64,000 nt of DNA from Chitinophaga agrisoli. Lineage in GTDB: Bacteria > Bacteroidota > Bacteroidia > Chitinophagales > Chitinophagaceae. The notes beneath the pieces are model-generated. The model had not been told where the DNA came from, did not search any database, and worked only from the letters and a program-made list of their open reading frames with translations. Each line of letters opens with the position of its first letter. Position 1 is the stretch's first letter. The translations under genes and the position numbers were made by a program. The stretch is taken from the NCBI RefSeq assembly GCF_008386695.1, contig NZ_VUOC01000004.1:622327-686326 (forward strand). The letters are read 5' to 3'. Positions 29,015-36,899 of this stretch are shown here, one piece after another.

Positions 29015-29060
29015 CGGCGCCTTACTGATATAAGTATACATCACCAATAATATTACCCCA

Positions 29061-29250
29061 AAGCTTAAAGTGTAATAAAATCTAATCAGAAAAGATAACA
29101 AACTTTTTGGCCCGTTAACCAAACAGAATACGCATTTCACCAACTGAAAGATAAACCCAAATTGCTTTTCATTAATGTTGTGTCACTCAACATTGAGTGC
29201 GTTCTATAACTCCCTACACCCCTATTTTCCATCTTCAAAAATTCAACGTA
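29061..29250 (+). repeat. Upstream region duplicated at 51586-51779 (copy A)
   Basis: Aligns by eye with the DNA before the paralogous lipoprotein gene at 51780: CTTAAAGT.TAAT.AAA.CTAATC, CAGAATA..CG.TTTCAC, TAATGTTGT, TACACCCC and ACGTA just before ATGAAAAC. The similarity covers about 190 bases, suggesting one duplicated regulatory leader. Confidence 0.65.
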
Positions 29251-30012
29251 ATGAAAACAAACATCTACTTATCGCTTCTGATGATTGCCCTTTTATTTAC
29301 CGCCTGCAGCAAAAATGATCACCCTAATGCCCCTATTACCTGCCAGGTAGAAAAGGTAACGTATGCCAATTTTGGCCTGCCGGATTCCGCCGTGTTCACC
29401 TATAATAAGAAAGGGAACCCCGTGAGCATAAAAAGGGGCCAGAATACCACCGGCTACCCCGATCTGTTATTCCGGTATGACAAACACGACCGCTTAACGG
29501 AGTTCATAGGTATTTATGCCGACGGCGATATTTATGAGTTCCGGCATAAATATGCGTTTGACTATAAAGACAGGATCGTGAGCGATACCCAGTATGTATT
29601 TGGTTCACTGAGCGGCCAGCCGGACGCGCACCCGGCTACCCTTGCCAATATAGCCACCTATCAGTATGATGCCCGGAACAGGATCATCCGGATGGACCTT
29701 ATGTGGACTGCTTCTCCGGGCTCCGTTTCCACCTACAATTATATCTACAACCAGCAGGGTAATATTGAAAAGATCACGGACGCCAGCGGGCAGGTAATTT
29801 TTACGCCCACTTATGATGATAAGATCAACATGAACAACCTGCATCCTATATGGCAGTTCCTGGCACGGGATTACAGCCGTAATAATCCTTTTACGGCAGA
29901 AAACTATGACCCCGAGGGCCTGCCTACCAAAATAGACTTCACGTCCAAGGGTAACACGTTCTTTGCGGGCATCTATTTTACTTATATGTCCCTGGAGTAT
30001 AAATGCCAGTGA
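29251..30012 (+). CDS. Lipoprotein, YD-like repeat family (copy A)
   Basis: 253 residues from ATG 29251, chosen because it begins the lipoprotein signal MKTNIYLSLLMIALLFTAC (lipobox FTAC, Cys19) and matches the paralogue's start; an in-frame start at 29197 is unlikely. The mature part has Tyr/Asp-rich beta repeats reading FTYNKKGNPVSI, FRYDKHDRLTEF, YQYDARNRIIRM and YIYNQQGNIEKI, similar to RHS/YD-like or DUF4595-type repeats. The paralogue at 51780-52562 shares most of the sequence and its upstream DNA. Likely anchored to the envelope by its Cys; function unknown. It converges with the gene at 30020. Confidence 0.75.
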   Translation: MKTNIYLSLLMIALLFTACSKNDHPNAPITCQVEKVTYANFGLPDSAVFTYNKKGNPVSIKRGQNTTGYPDLLFRYDKHDRLTEFIGIYADGDIYEFRHKYAFDYKDRIVSDTQYVFGSLSGQPDAHPATLANIATYQYDARNRIIRMDLMWTASPGSVSTYNYIYNQQGNIEKITDASGQVIFTPTYDDKINMNNLHPIWQFLARDYSRNNPFTAENYDPEGLPTKIDFTSKGNTFFAGIYFTYMSLEYKCQ

Positions 30013-30019
30013 CCGGGGT

Positions 30020-30385
30020 TTAGCCCCTGACTGTATTTTCCAGCCCGAATTTGAAAGCGCCAGCTGTGCCTGTTATCACGATGTCTGCGCTGATGATACC
30101 GGAAAGATCGATTTCCGCAGGCGCCTGTGGCAGGCTGTTGACGCTTATCTCCAGGCCTTCTTCTGCCTGTGGCAGCACGCCTATCCAGATAACCGGGCGG
30201 ATACCAAGCGCGCCCTGTTGTTCCGGCAGCACAAAGGGATAGCCATCCCCCTGGCCCAGCGGACCTATCCCCAGCCAGGCGATCGGAAGCTTATCTGGCA
30301 CGGCTGCATCGCGTTTGAAAATAATGATCCGGGAATTGTGCAGATCATTGGATTGATTAACGAGCGTCAATTGAATATCCGGCAT
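30020..30385 (-). CDS. Shortened paralogue of the protein at 49609-50229
   Basis: 121 residues. The N-terminus (LTLVNQSNDLHNSRIIIFKR) and the C-terminal half (VIWIGVLPQAEEG, ISADIVITGTAG) align with the 206-residue protein at 49609-50229, but about 80 residues in the middle are missing, joined in frame near residue 55. No signal peptide. The family is unrecognised; the ends look like the two edges of a beta-sandwich, so the fold may be compromised. It ends 8 bp from the convergent lipoprotein gene, whose own paralogue also lies near the longer copy. Confidence 0.6.
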   Translation of the reverse strand: MPDIQLTLVNQSNDLHNSRIIIFKRDAAVPDKLPIAWLGIGPLGQGDGYPFVLPEQQGALGIRPVIWIGVLPQAEEGLEISVNSLPQAPAEIDLSGIISADIVITGTAGAFKFGLENTVRG

Positions 30386-30478
30386 AACATAGGATTTTAG
30401 AGGACCAAAGATAGCCGGTTGCGGAGGATTTATAGCACAGATGGCGGCAAAGGCGGCTTAAGCAGCACGAGCGGTAGC

Positions 30479-30509
30479 TTTTGCGGGATGAAATTTATCC
30501 CTATCTTTC
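30479..30509 (+). promoter_or_regulatory. Candidate promoter of the RES gene
   Basis: TTTTG (30479-30483), 18 bases, then TATCTTTC (30502-30509), one base off the -7 consensus TAnnTTTG, 19 bases before the ATG at 30529. Confidence 0.5.
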
Positions 30510-30528
30510 GCCCTACCTAACTATTCCT

Positions 30529-31923
30529 ATGCATTGCTACGATTTTATAACAGACGAATATCAATACCAGCTCAAGGCGCACGCAGCGGCTACCACCCGC
30601 TCCGGACGGTTTGAGGACGTGCTCAGGAACTATAAGAACCTTTTTCTGGCTGGCATCGGCCAGCTTAACACCACGGCGCCCTCCGCGTTTATGTCCCTCC
30701 GGCTCCAGGAAACCCCTGGTATGAGCGAATGGTTTGATAGCCTTCTGGGGCTGATCAGAACCGATATGGCGAACATCACCAAAATATTTGACGAAGTGAT
30801 AGACGCCCATCAGCTGTGCCTGCGGAGCAAACATTACCTGGCAGTATTGAAAATGCAGGATCTGCTGGAATGTTTTGACCTGCTGCAGCCGGCCGGTCCA
30901 TTAAAAATAGCCGCATTTTACCGCGGCCGGGCCATTAGCTTCACCAAAGGCCAGTACTGGAAAGTGGCCGAGGGTGTGGATTGCCGAACCGTGCCGCCCT
31001 ATTATCACCTGCCGTTTAATATGAGGAATTTATGCGGTCATCACCGGTTCAGTATCTCCGGCGTACCTATGTTATACCTGGGCAACAGTATTATGACGGT
31101 GTATTATGAGCTGGGGAACCGGAACCTGGATGCAAAGAACATAGGTATATCCCAATATGGCCAGCTGATAAATGACGACGGAGGGCCTGATAAACAACGC
31201 TATTTTGATATTACCAATGACCTGTTTGACCGCATCAACAATATTTTTAGCGGGGTGCTGATCAACGGCGATAAGGCGGTACCGGCGTTTGACGAAGCGG
31301 GTAGCCATGCGTTGGTTAAATTATTCCGCCGTTTTATATTGTCCCAGTTATGTACTTTTCCCAGGGCCTCCGACGGCCCTTTTGCAGAAGAATACCTGAT
31401 CCCGCAAATACTTACGGAGGCGGTGAAGATGCTTCAATTTGACGGCATCCTCTTCCCTTCCACTGAATTTAACCGGGCCGGCGAGATAGTGATCCATTCA
31501 GAGATACAGGATCACAGCTTTAAAAATAACCTGGCCGTATTTACGGAGTATGACGGCGTACAGAATTTTGACCGGAAAATTGGCCGGCAGTTTTACCTGC
31601 AGGTGGAGAATTTTGAGCAGATAAACGGGATGGACCATGGGGAGGCGCTGGATAACGTGATAACGCTGCTGCAACAGGCCAACCAGATGCTGGCCGTGCG
31701 GGTGGCGGGGGAGCTCTCCTACCGGACCGCTATGTTAATTGAAAACATCCGGCGTAAGCTGGAACTGTATGCCGGTTTGTATATCAATGGGCAAAGCTAC
31801 CTGGATACCTTTGCGGGCAGGATGGAGATCCTGTATATGGAACCTTATATCATGGCCTCCATTGGGAAAGCGCTGCAGCAGATACCGGTGGATAATGATA
31901 AAATGAGTATGGTGGAAAGATAA
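30529..31923 (+). CDS. RES-domain protein
   Basis: 464 residues from ATG 30529 (an in-frame TTG at 30481 is less likely). Residues about 125-310 carry the RES domain: FYRGRAI, HRFSISGVPMLYLGNSIMT followed by YYELG, and AEEYLIPQILTEAVKMLQFDGILFPST. Characterised RES toxins of RES-Xre pairs degrade NAD+. This protein has an extra N-terminal helical region of about 125 residues and a C-terminal extension of about 130. No Xre-type antitoxin gene is adjacent: upstream is the minus-strand gene at 30020, downstream a minus-strand gene. Toxin activity is inferred from the family. Confidence 0.75.
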   Translation: MHCYDFITDEYQYQLKAHAAATTRSGRFEDVLRNYKNLFLAGIGQLNTTAPSAFMSLRLQETPGMSEWFDSLLGLIRTDMANITKIFDEVIDAHQLCLRSKHYLAVLKMQDLLECFDLLQPAGPLKIAAFYRGRAISFTKGQYWKVAEGVDCRTVPPYYHLPFNMRNLCGHHRFSISGVPMLYLGNSIMTVYYELGNRNLDAKNIGISQYGQLINDDGGPDKQRYFDITNDLFDRINNIFSGVLINGDKAVPAFDEAGSHALVKLFRRFILSQLCTFPRASDGPFAEEYLIPQILTEAVKMLQFDGILFPSTEFNRAGEIVIHSEIQDHSFKNNLAVFTEYDGVQNFDRKIGRQFYLQVENFEQINGMDHGEALDNVITLLQQANQMLAVRVAGELSYRTAMLIENIRRKLELYAGLYINGQSYLDTFAGRMEILYMEPYIMASIGKALQQIPVDNDKMSMVER

Positions 31924-31924
31924 A

Positions 31925-31957
31925 CGGCTGCACCTTTGTAAGGCACAGCCGCTTTTA
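31925..31957 (+). terminator. Intrinsic terminator
   Basis: Stem CGGCTG..CCTT / AAGG..CAGCCG with a short loop and a CTTTTA tail, directly after the RES gene stop. Confidence 0.65.
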
Positions 31958-32025
31958 CCTGATCTGATCATTTTCTTTACTGCACAATGATGGTGCTGGT
32001 ATGTGCTACCACGCCATTGCTCCAT

Positions 32026-32451
32026 TTAATATGGCGACGATGTGAGCCCGGAATTAGGGTTCACGCCCAGGTAGGTAAAGCCGCCAATACTGTAAAAAGC
32101 CCCTGGCCCCTGCACCTGGATCATAAAGGTGTTAACGCCATCAGGCGGAACCTCCGCCCGTATCATGGCATCGGACACAATACGGAACCCCGCGGCCCGC
32201 CGCGCAATGGTCACTATCATTACGTTCGATAAACCGCTGCCCACAAGGGTGATGCTGTCACCAACATACCCCTGGCCGGGAAAAAAAGTCGTGATCACCG
32301 CTTCTCTAAACATGACGCCGGCGTTATCGGCATGATGATCCGGACCGGAACTAACGCTTGCATCTGTGTGTGATGGGACGAAAAAAAGGGTGGACAATAA
32401 GGCAATACAAAGCGTGGCTTTTTTGATTGCCTGTGGATAGAAACATGGCAT
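32026..32451 (-). CDS. Exported IPT/TIG-domain protein, probably frameshifted at the 3' end
   Basis: 141 residues: signal peptide (about 1-31), then one IPT/TIG domain with FFPGQGYVGDSITLVGSGL, GFRIVSDAMIRAEVPPDG and a closing strand GAFYSIGGFTYLGV. After NPNSGLTSSPY the frame stops at 32026. In another frame the DNA reads HIKWSNGVVAHTSTIIVQ and stops at 31977-31979, a plausible natural ending, so a one- or two-base slip may have trimmed the protein. IPT/TIG domains mediate binding on the cell surface. Partner unknown. Confidence 0.6.
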   Translation of the reverse strand: MPCFYPQAIKKATLCIALLSTLFFVPSHTDASVSSGPDHHADNAGVMFREAVITTFFPGQGYVGDSITLVGSGLSNVMIVTIARRAAGFRIVSDAMIRAEVPPDGVNTFMIQVQGPGAFYSIGGFTYLGVNPNSGLTSSPY

Positions 32452-32587
32452 ACAAGAATCGGTTAAAATGGTTATAGGCTAAAATTAATAATTTTATTCA
32501 TATTTAACCAGGATGGTTTTGATAAATGCAGCTGTAATAAACGCATAGTGCGTAGCAGGCCGTCTGTTTTTTTCAGTATATTCAGGT

Positions 32588-33421
32588 ATGAGACAAACAT
32601 CCCCTCATACTGATGAGCTGCGGCCATGGCAGACAAGGCTGCATGAAATCATTTACGAATCTCATACCGCCGCGGGGAAAGCATTCGATATCATCCTGCT
32701 GATCTTCATTATTGTTAGTATTACAGTAGTGATGCTGGATAGTGTAGCGGCGTTGCATATCCGTTATGGCAGGCTTTTCTTTGTACTGGAATGGTTTTTC
32801 ACCTTGTCTTTTACAGTGGAATACGTGTTAAGGCTGATCTGTATCCGCCAGCCCTGGAAATATATATTCAGCGCGTTGGGGGTAATAGACTTGCTGGCAA
32901 TCATTCCCAGCTACCTGAGTTTTGTTTATGTTGGGTCGCAATCGCTGCTGGTATTCCGTGCGCTTCGTTTGTTAAGGGTATTCCGGATCTTCCGGCTGGT
33001 TCATTTCCTGTCCGAGATGCAGTTTCTGCATGTAGCCATTCTGAATAGTATCCGGAAGATCAGCATCTTTATCCTGTTTGTGCTCAGCACTGTTGTTATC
33101 CTGGGCTCCATCATTTACCTGGTGGAGGGGCCCGCCAACGGGTTTACCAGTATTCCGCAGTCTGTTTACTGGGCCATCGTTACCATTACAACCGTGGGGT
33201 ATGGCGATATAGCGCCTGCAACGCCGTTAGGTAAGCTGATCGCCAGTTTTATTATGTTACTGGGGTACGGGATCCTGGCGGTGCCTACGGGTATTGTTAC
33301 GACGGAAATGGCGCTGGCGGCCAAAGCGCGGAGACAGGCAAATGAGGCGTGCCCGGGTTGCGGGCGGGAGGGGCATGATCATGATGCGCGGTTTTGTAAG
33401 TATTGTGGGGCGTTACTGTAA
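32588..33421 (+). CDS. Voltage-gated potassium channel subunit with C-terminal zinc ribbon
   Basis: 277 residues. Six membrane segments: S1 near 33-50, S2-S3 in 60-115, an S4 voltage sensor RALRLLRVFRIFRLV, S5, the pore helix and selectivity filter TTVGYGD (201-207), and S6 (LIASFIMLLGYGILAVPTG). The C-terminus holds CPGC (255-258) and CKYC (270-273), a zinc ribbon. The tetrameric channel lets K+ through the inner membrane. Zinc-ribbon tails occur in a subset of bacterial channels and may sense metal or redox state, which is not proven. Its last 9 bases overlap the convergent gene at 33413. Confidence 0.9.
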   Translation: MRQTSPHTDELRPWQTRLHEIIYESHTAAGKAFDIILLIFIIVSITVVMLDSVAALHIRYGRLFFVLEWFFTLSFTVEYVLRLICIRQPWKYIFSALGVIDLLAIIPSYLSFVYVGSQSLLVFRALRLLRVFRIFRLVHFLSEMQFLHVAILNSIRKISIFILFVLSTVVILGSIIYLVEGPANGFTSIPQSVYWAIVTITTVGYGDIAPATPLGKLIASFIMLLGYGILAVPTGIVTTEMALAAKARRQANEACPGCGREGHDHDARFCKYCGALL

Positions 33422-33817
33422 GAAGTTAAATACAAACTTCCTCTTCTCTTCATCTAACTCTATTTTTACAGGCGGCACATTAAGTCCATAATATTGCGCT
33501 AACCAACCTCTCATAGCACAATATATTCCCTCTTCTTGAAAGTGAGCAGCATTAGTATCCAGGGATTGAATATAAAAGCATACCTGAGAACCACCTATTT
33601 TCTCATATATCTCATTGGACACATCCCTTATTGCCTGAACTACATACTTATCAATATCCTCCTCTGACAAAAAAGGTATTGGATGGTTCACTCTTAGATA
33701 AATTCTCTCCAAAACCGATAAATCGCTATCTAAAATCTGTGGCGACCTGAGCTCTTCCACATCTATGAACATAGCGATACCAATCCCCTTTTTCAAAACA
33801 GCAAATTTGAATATCAT
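33413..33817 (-). CDS. Small cytosolic protein of unknown function
   Basis: 134 residues, no signal or membrane segment, mixed alpha/beta (MIFKFAVLKKGIGIAMFID, EDIDKYVVQAIRDVSNEIYE, VKIELDEEKRKFVFNFLQ). I do not recognise the family. AT-richer than the channel gene it converges with (9-bp overlap), as many transferred accessory genes are. Could belong to an immunity-type family, but nothing seen decides that. Confidence 0.6.
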   Translation of the reverse strand: MIFKFAVLKKGIGIAMFIDVEELRSPQILDSDLSVLERIYLRVNHPIPFLSEEDIDKYVVQAIRDVSNEIYEKIGGSQVCFYIQSLDTNAAHFQEEGIYCAMRGWLAQYYGLNVPPVKIELDEEKRKFVFNFLQ

Positions 33818-34044
33818 GATTTATAATTTAGCGCTCACAGCGCTGTGCAACATTATAGTTGCCAAAGTATTTGTCCATAATATACTCTAACATACATATA
33901 TAATACATCTTTTTTTTCCCTCCTTGCACAGTTTCTGATTAAGTATGACCTAACCCGGTAGTTTTAGTGTTCAAGTAATTAGTCAGCTTCCTCTTTATAA
34001 GAAAAGCCAGTGTATATAAGATTTTAAAAAAAGTTGAAAAAAAA

Positions 34045-34075
34045 TTGCGCAATCAAATGGTTGTACATATATTTG
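34045..34075 (+). promoter_or_regulatory. Promoter of the ArsR-SRPBCC operon
   Basis: TTG (34045-34047), 20-base spacer, TATATTTG (34068-34075): a full match to the Bacteroidota promoter consensus. The ATG at 34093 follows only 17 bases after the -7 box, so the leader is very short. Confidence 0.75.
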
Positions 34076-34089
34076 CAACCAAATGGTTG
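34050..34089 (+). promoter_or_regulatory. Paired 14-bp operators around the -7 box
   Basis: CAATCAAATGGTTG (34050-34063) and CAACCAAATGGTTG (34076-34089), 26 bases apart start to start. The second is an exact inverted repeat CAACCA-AA-TGGTTG. One copy fills the spacer and the other begins right after the -7 box, so binding of the ArsR-type dimer would block RNA polymerase. Direct autoregulation is inferred. Confidence 0.7.
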
Positions 34090-34092
34090 TAT

Positions 34093-34419
34093 ATGATAGA
34101 ACGACGAGACGTTTTTCAAGCAATAGCGGACCCCACGAGAAGAGCCATTGTCGTCCTGATTGCATTACAGGCAATGACGCCCAATGCTATTGCCGACAAT
34201 TTCAAAACCACACGACAAGCTATATCAAAACATTTGCGGGTACTGACCGAATGTGAACTTGTAAAACAAGAGCAAAAAGGCAGAGAAATTTACTACTCTC
34301 TTGAAATTGAAAAAATGAAAGAAATAGATCAGTGGTTAGAACAATTTAAAAAGATCTGGGAAAGCCGGTTTAATCAATTAGATAACTTATTAACAACAAT
34401 TAAAAAAGAAAAAAAATGA
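34093..34419 (+). CDS. ArsR-family winged-helix repressor
   Basis: 108 residues from ATG 34093; the upstream in-frame TTG at 34045 is inside the promoter. Winged helix-turn-helix of the ArsR type: [36 protein letters not shown] (recognition helix) and [15 protein letters not shown] (wing). No Cys pair for metals, as in the subgroup paired with SRPBCC genes. Its stop overlaps the start of the SRPBCC gene (ATGA), a classic pairing. Two palindromic operators flank its -7 box, so it likely represses itself. Confidence 0.88.
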   Translation: MIERRDVFQAIADPTRRAIVVLIALQAMTPNAIADNFKTTRQAISKHLRVLTECELVKQEQKGREIYYSLEIEKMKEIDQWLEQFKKIWESRFNQLDNLLTTIKKEKK

Positions 34420-34910
34420 GCAACTTACTATTTGACTTTATAGTTGACAAATCAACTAATTCCGTATTCGTAAACAAAGAATTTAACGCAGAACAATCTT
34501 TAGTTTGGGACGCATTTACAAAACAGGAACTGCTTGACCAGTGGTGGGCTCCAAAACCCTGGATGTCAAGAACAAAGTCAATGGATTTCAAAGTTGGCGG
34601 AGAAAGATTGTATGCTATGGTAAGCCCCGAAGGACAAGAGCATTGGGCCATGCACAGATATACTTCCATTAGCCCCGAAACCAATTTCAAAATGCTCAAT
34701 GCATTTGCAGATAAAGATGGAAATCCCCAATTGCCGGGCTCTGATTGGGATTTTAATTTCAGTGAACAAAGCGGTATAACAAAAGTTAGCATTGTTATTT
34801 ACAATGATTCTCTTGAACGCATGGAGAAAATGCTTGAAATGGGCTTCCAGGAAGGATTTACTATGACGTTGAATGAGCTGGAAGAATTATTGAAGCAGGT
34901 GAAAAATTGA
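34416..34910 (+). CDS. SRPBCC (AHSA1-like) protein
   Basis: 164 residues. START/SRPBCC fold of the AHSA1 type: [20 protein letters not shown] followed by [17 protein letters not shown], the strand repeats through the middle, and a C-terminal helix [20 protein letters not shown]. The family binds hydrophobic ligands in a deep cavity; no enzymatic role can be assigned. Second gene of a translationally coupled operon with the ArsR repressor, so its expression is set by the ligand that relieves that repressor. Confidence 0.87.
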   Translation: MSNLLFDFIVDKSTNSVFVNKEFNAEQSLVWDAFTKQELLDQWWAPKPWMSRTKSMDFKVGGERLYAMVSPEGQEHWAMHRYTSISPETNFKMLNAFADKDGNPQLPGSDWDFNFSEQSGITKVSIVIYNDSLERMEKMLEMGFQEGFTMTLNELEELLKQVKN

Positions 34911-35136
34911 AATTTTTACAAAAGTGTTAGCTTGAAAAGCCTTATCTGAAGAGCATTTTTCAACAAGCTAATAGTAGGTATATCAGATTAGGTTAGTTCT
35001 TCCCGGCCGGGATTATTATTATCTTCCATTTTAAGTAGTTTTCTGGTTAAGCGCGCCTTGTTCCAGATAGTTTCACCTGTGGATCGATCTGCTTTTCATT
35101 TTTTAACTGAAAAAATTCATTTTATCCTATACGGAT
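34911..35136. other. Region with no supported gene
   Basis: AT-rich. A short minus-strand frame ending MEDNNNPGREELT could be the tail of an eroded gene but has no start; nothing else seen. Confidence 0.4.
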
Positions 35137-35268
35137 TTAATAGATGGAAGGTAATCTGCCTACTGTGATATAATCCCAAAAATCCCCTTCATCAGGGAAG
35201 TTAATCTCTCCTAAAAACCATCTATTATTATAATATAAATCATTCAATACTCTATAATACTTCATCAT
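35137..35268 (-). pseudogene. Imm11-like (DUF1629) gene stub
   Basis: A 43-codon frame beginning MMKYYRVLND, with NNRWFLGEINFPDEGDFW, fits the first 40 residues of Imm11/DUF1629 immunity proteins (about 190 residues when complete) and then hits a stop. The rest of the domain is absent from the following 230 bases, so it is a truncated remnant. Confidence 0.5.
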
Positions 35269-35288
35269 TGCAACTTCCTGGTCAATAA

Positions 35289-36035
35289 TTATCCATTACC
35301 ATTTCCCGACTGCTTCATCGCATCCATATACAAAAGAAACAGTTCCGCAATTGGTACGGCTCTCCGCGATACTTTATTCACGTCTTTGCCCTCTACAGAA
35401 AACAGGAAAGGATAAAAGCTATATCCTTTATTGCCATCGAGCTGGCTTATTTCCTGTTTCCAATCTTTCCAGCGAAGCGACTGATAAAAGTTATCCAGCT
35501 TGCCATTAAAGCAGAACAACAGGAATTCGGAATAGGTTAATTCCATATCTATCCATTGCAGGTGTTCCGGAGACAGGTAGTATACGCTTCCCCGGTCATT
35601 ACCCAGCCCACCGCCATTCACCGCAAAGAAACCGCCGGCTACATCATCCGCTACAAGGAGGAACGGCGAGGCATCGCCAAACTCTTTGAAGGTGCGCCCT
35701 TTATTCCAGTCTGGCATGGAACGGTCCAGCTGCGCGCTGCCTGATCCCAGGATACGGAGCCAGCCATGATCTACCAGCAGGCCGCCGGTATGGTAAATGA
35801 TCGCGCCCATGGGAGAACGGGTAGTCACCTGCGTGTGATACAGCGCCTCTTTAGCGCGGGCAGGGTCGCAGGGCAGTATCTGTATATCGTTGGTAGCAGA
35901 ATCTATCCAGGATCGAACGAGGGGCCAGCCTGGCTCTGTCGTATTGATCAGTTCTTCCAGTGTACGCATTTTTTTCTGTGCATTAGTGGAGGAAAAGATA
36001 AAAAATAACGGAATAAAAAGGTATAGGTGTTTCAT
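35289..36035 (-). CDS. DUF2625 family exported protein
   Basis: 248 residues with a signal peptide (MKHLYLFIPLFFIFSSTNAQ). The mature protein matches DUF2625 closely: RTLEELINTTEPGWPLVRSW, QVTTRSPMGAIIYHTGGLL, GWLRILGSGSA, VADDVAGGFFAVNGGG, YYLSPEHLQWIDMELTYSEF and FYQSLRWKDW. DUF2625 proteins are of unknown function; most lack a signal, so export here is notable. Single minus-strand gene, divergent from the DUF4253 pair. Confidence 0.85.
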   Translation of the reverse strand: MKHLYLFIPLFFIFSSTNAQKKMRTLEELINTTEPGWPLVRSWIDSATNDIQILPCDPARAKEALYHTQVTTRSPMGAIIYHTGGLLVDHGWLRILGSGSAQLDRSMPDWNKGRTFKEFGDASPFLLVADDVAGGFFAVNGGGLGNDRGSVYYLSPEHLQWIDMELTYSEFLLFCFNGKLDNFYQSLRWKDWKQEISQLDGNKGYSFYPFLFSVEGKDVNKVSRRAVPIAELFLLYMDAMKQSGNGNG

Positions 36036-36124
36036 ATTGTTTGGAATAACAGGCCGAATGACCGGGGTAAAATTACCATGTGGCAGGGAATTTTTCTAAT
36101 TTGCCGGAAATTATATGATATCCT

Positions 36125-36877
36125 ATGCCCATGAAAAGTATTTTACTGCTGGCCGGTTGCTTGCTGCTGTTGTTGAATGCCAGCCGTGCCTCCATCCCAT
36201 CAACACTTTCTAACAAAGAGAAAGAATACGCGCTGGCGGATTCCATGCATTTTCACCATGAGATCATCGAATTACTGCATTTCACTTTCACTGGCGAATT
36301 TGCGCGATTTACCGGAAAAACACCTACAAATGCTTTGGCGTTCATCTGCAAGGGCTTTTGGACCCTCCACGATCTTTTGTTGATCAACGCTTATTTAAAA
36401 ACGATGGGATACCAGTTCTTCTGGACCCAGCAGTCTCATGAACACCTGCGGCCTGATACGTTTGTTCTGATCCAATCCACAGATCAATTTGACATACTGC
36501 GCCTCCAGGGCACTTGCAGCCCGCGCAACTCCCTTACCACACAGGGCATTATCAGTACCCTGCAACGGTGGTATAAAAGCGGAGCATTTAATATTATAAG
36601 CGCCAACAGCCGCTGGATAGAAGCGAGTTTCGTACTGCTGCCAACACCAACAGACCTGAAAACACTTGTGCAGGAGGAAAGCCGCTTATGCCCGGATATA
36701 ATGAATGAAAAAGGCATCACGCTGAAGATACTGGAAGAGCGGCATAAAAGATCAAAGGGGTTTTCGCTGCAGTGGGTGGCAGATGACAATAAATATCCCG
36801 CTTCCCTCCCATATGCAATTATCATTTTCTTCATATGCACACTGGGAGTAATTTTATTAATTTGGCGCCGGAATTGA
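36125..36877 (+). CDS. Divergent DUF4253 protein with C-terminal membrane anchor
   Basis: 250 residues: signal peptide (about 1-23), a DUF4253-like domain (LIQSTDQFDILRLQGTCSP, IISTLQRWYKSGAFNIISAN, CPDIMNEKGITLKIL), then a transmembrane helix at the very end (IIIFFICTLGVILLIWRRN). It is a paralogue of the next gene but has lost the family motif TNG-NY and the terminal LWWD. It may be anchored with the soluble part outside the cytoplasm. Start at 36125 or 36131 (Met3). It lies 22 bp upstream of its paralogue, likely one operon. Confidence 0.72.
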   Translation: MPMKSILLLAGCLLLLLNASRASIPSTLSNKEKEYALADSMHFHHEIIELLHFTFTGEFARFTGKTPTNALAFICKGFWTLHDLLLINAYLKTMGYQFFWTQQSHEHLRPDTFVLIQSTDQFDILRLQGTCSPRNSLTTQGIISTLQRWYKSGAFNIISANSRWIEASFVLLPTPTDLKTLVQEESRLCPDIMNEKGITLKILEERHKRSKGFSLQWVADDNKYPASLPYAIIIFFICTLGVILLIWRRN

Positions 36878-36899
36878 TACAATTATCAACGGAAACCTT

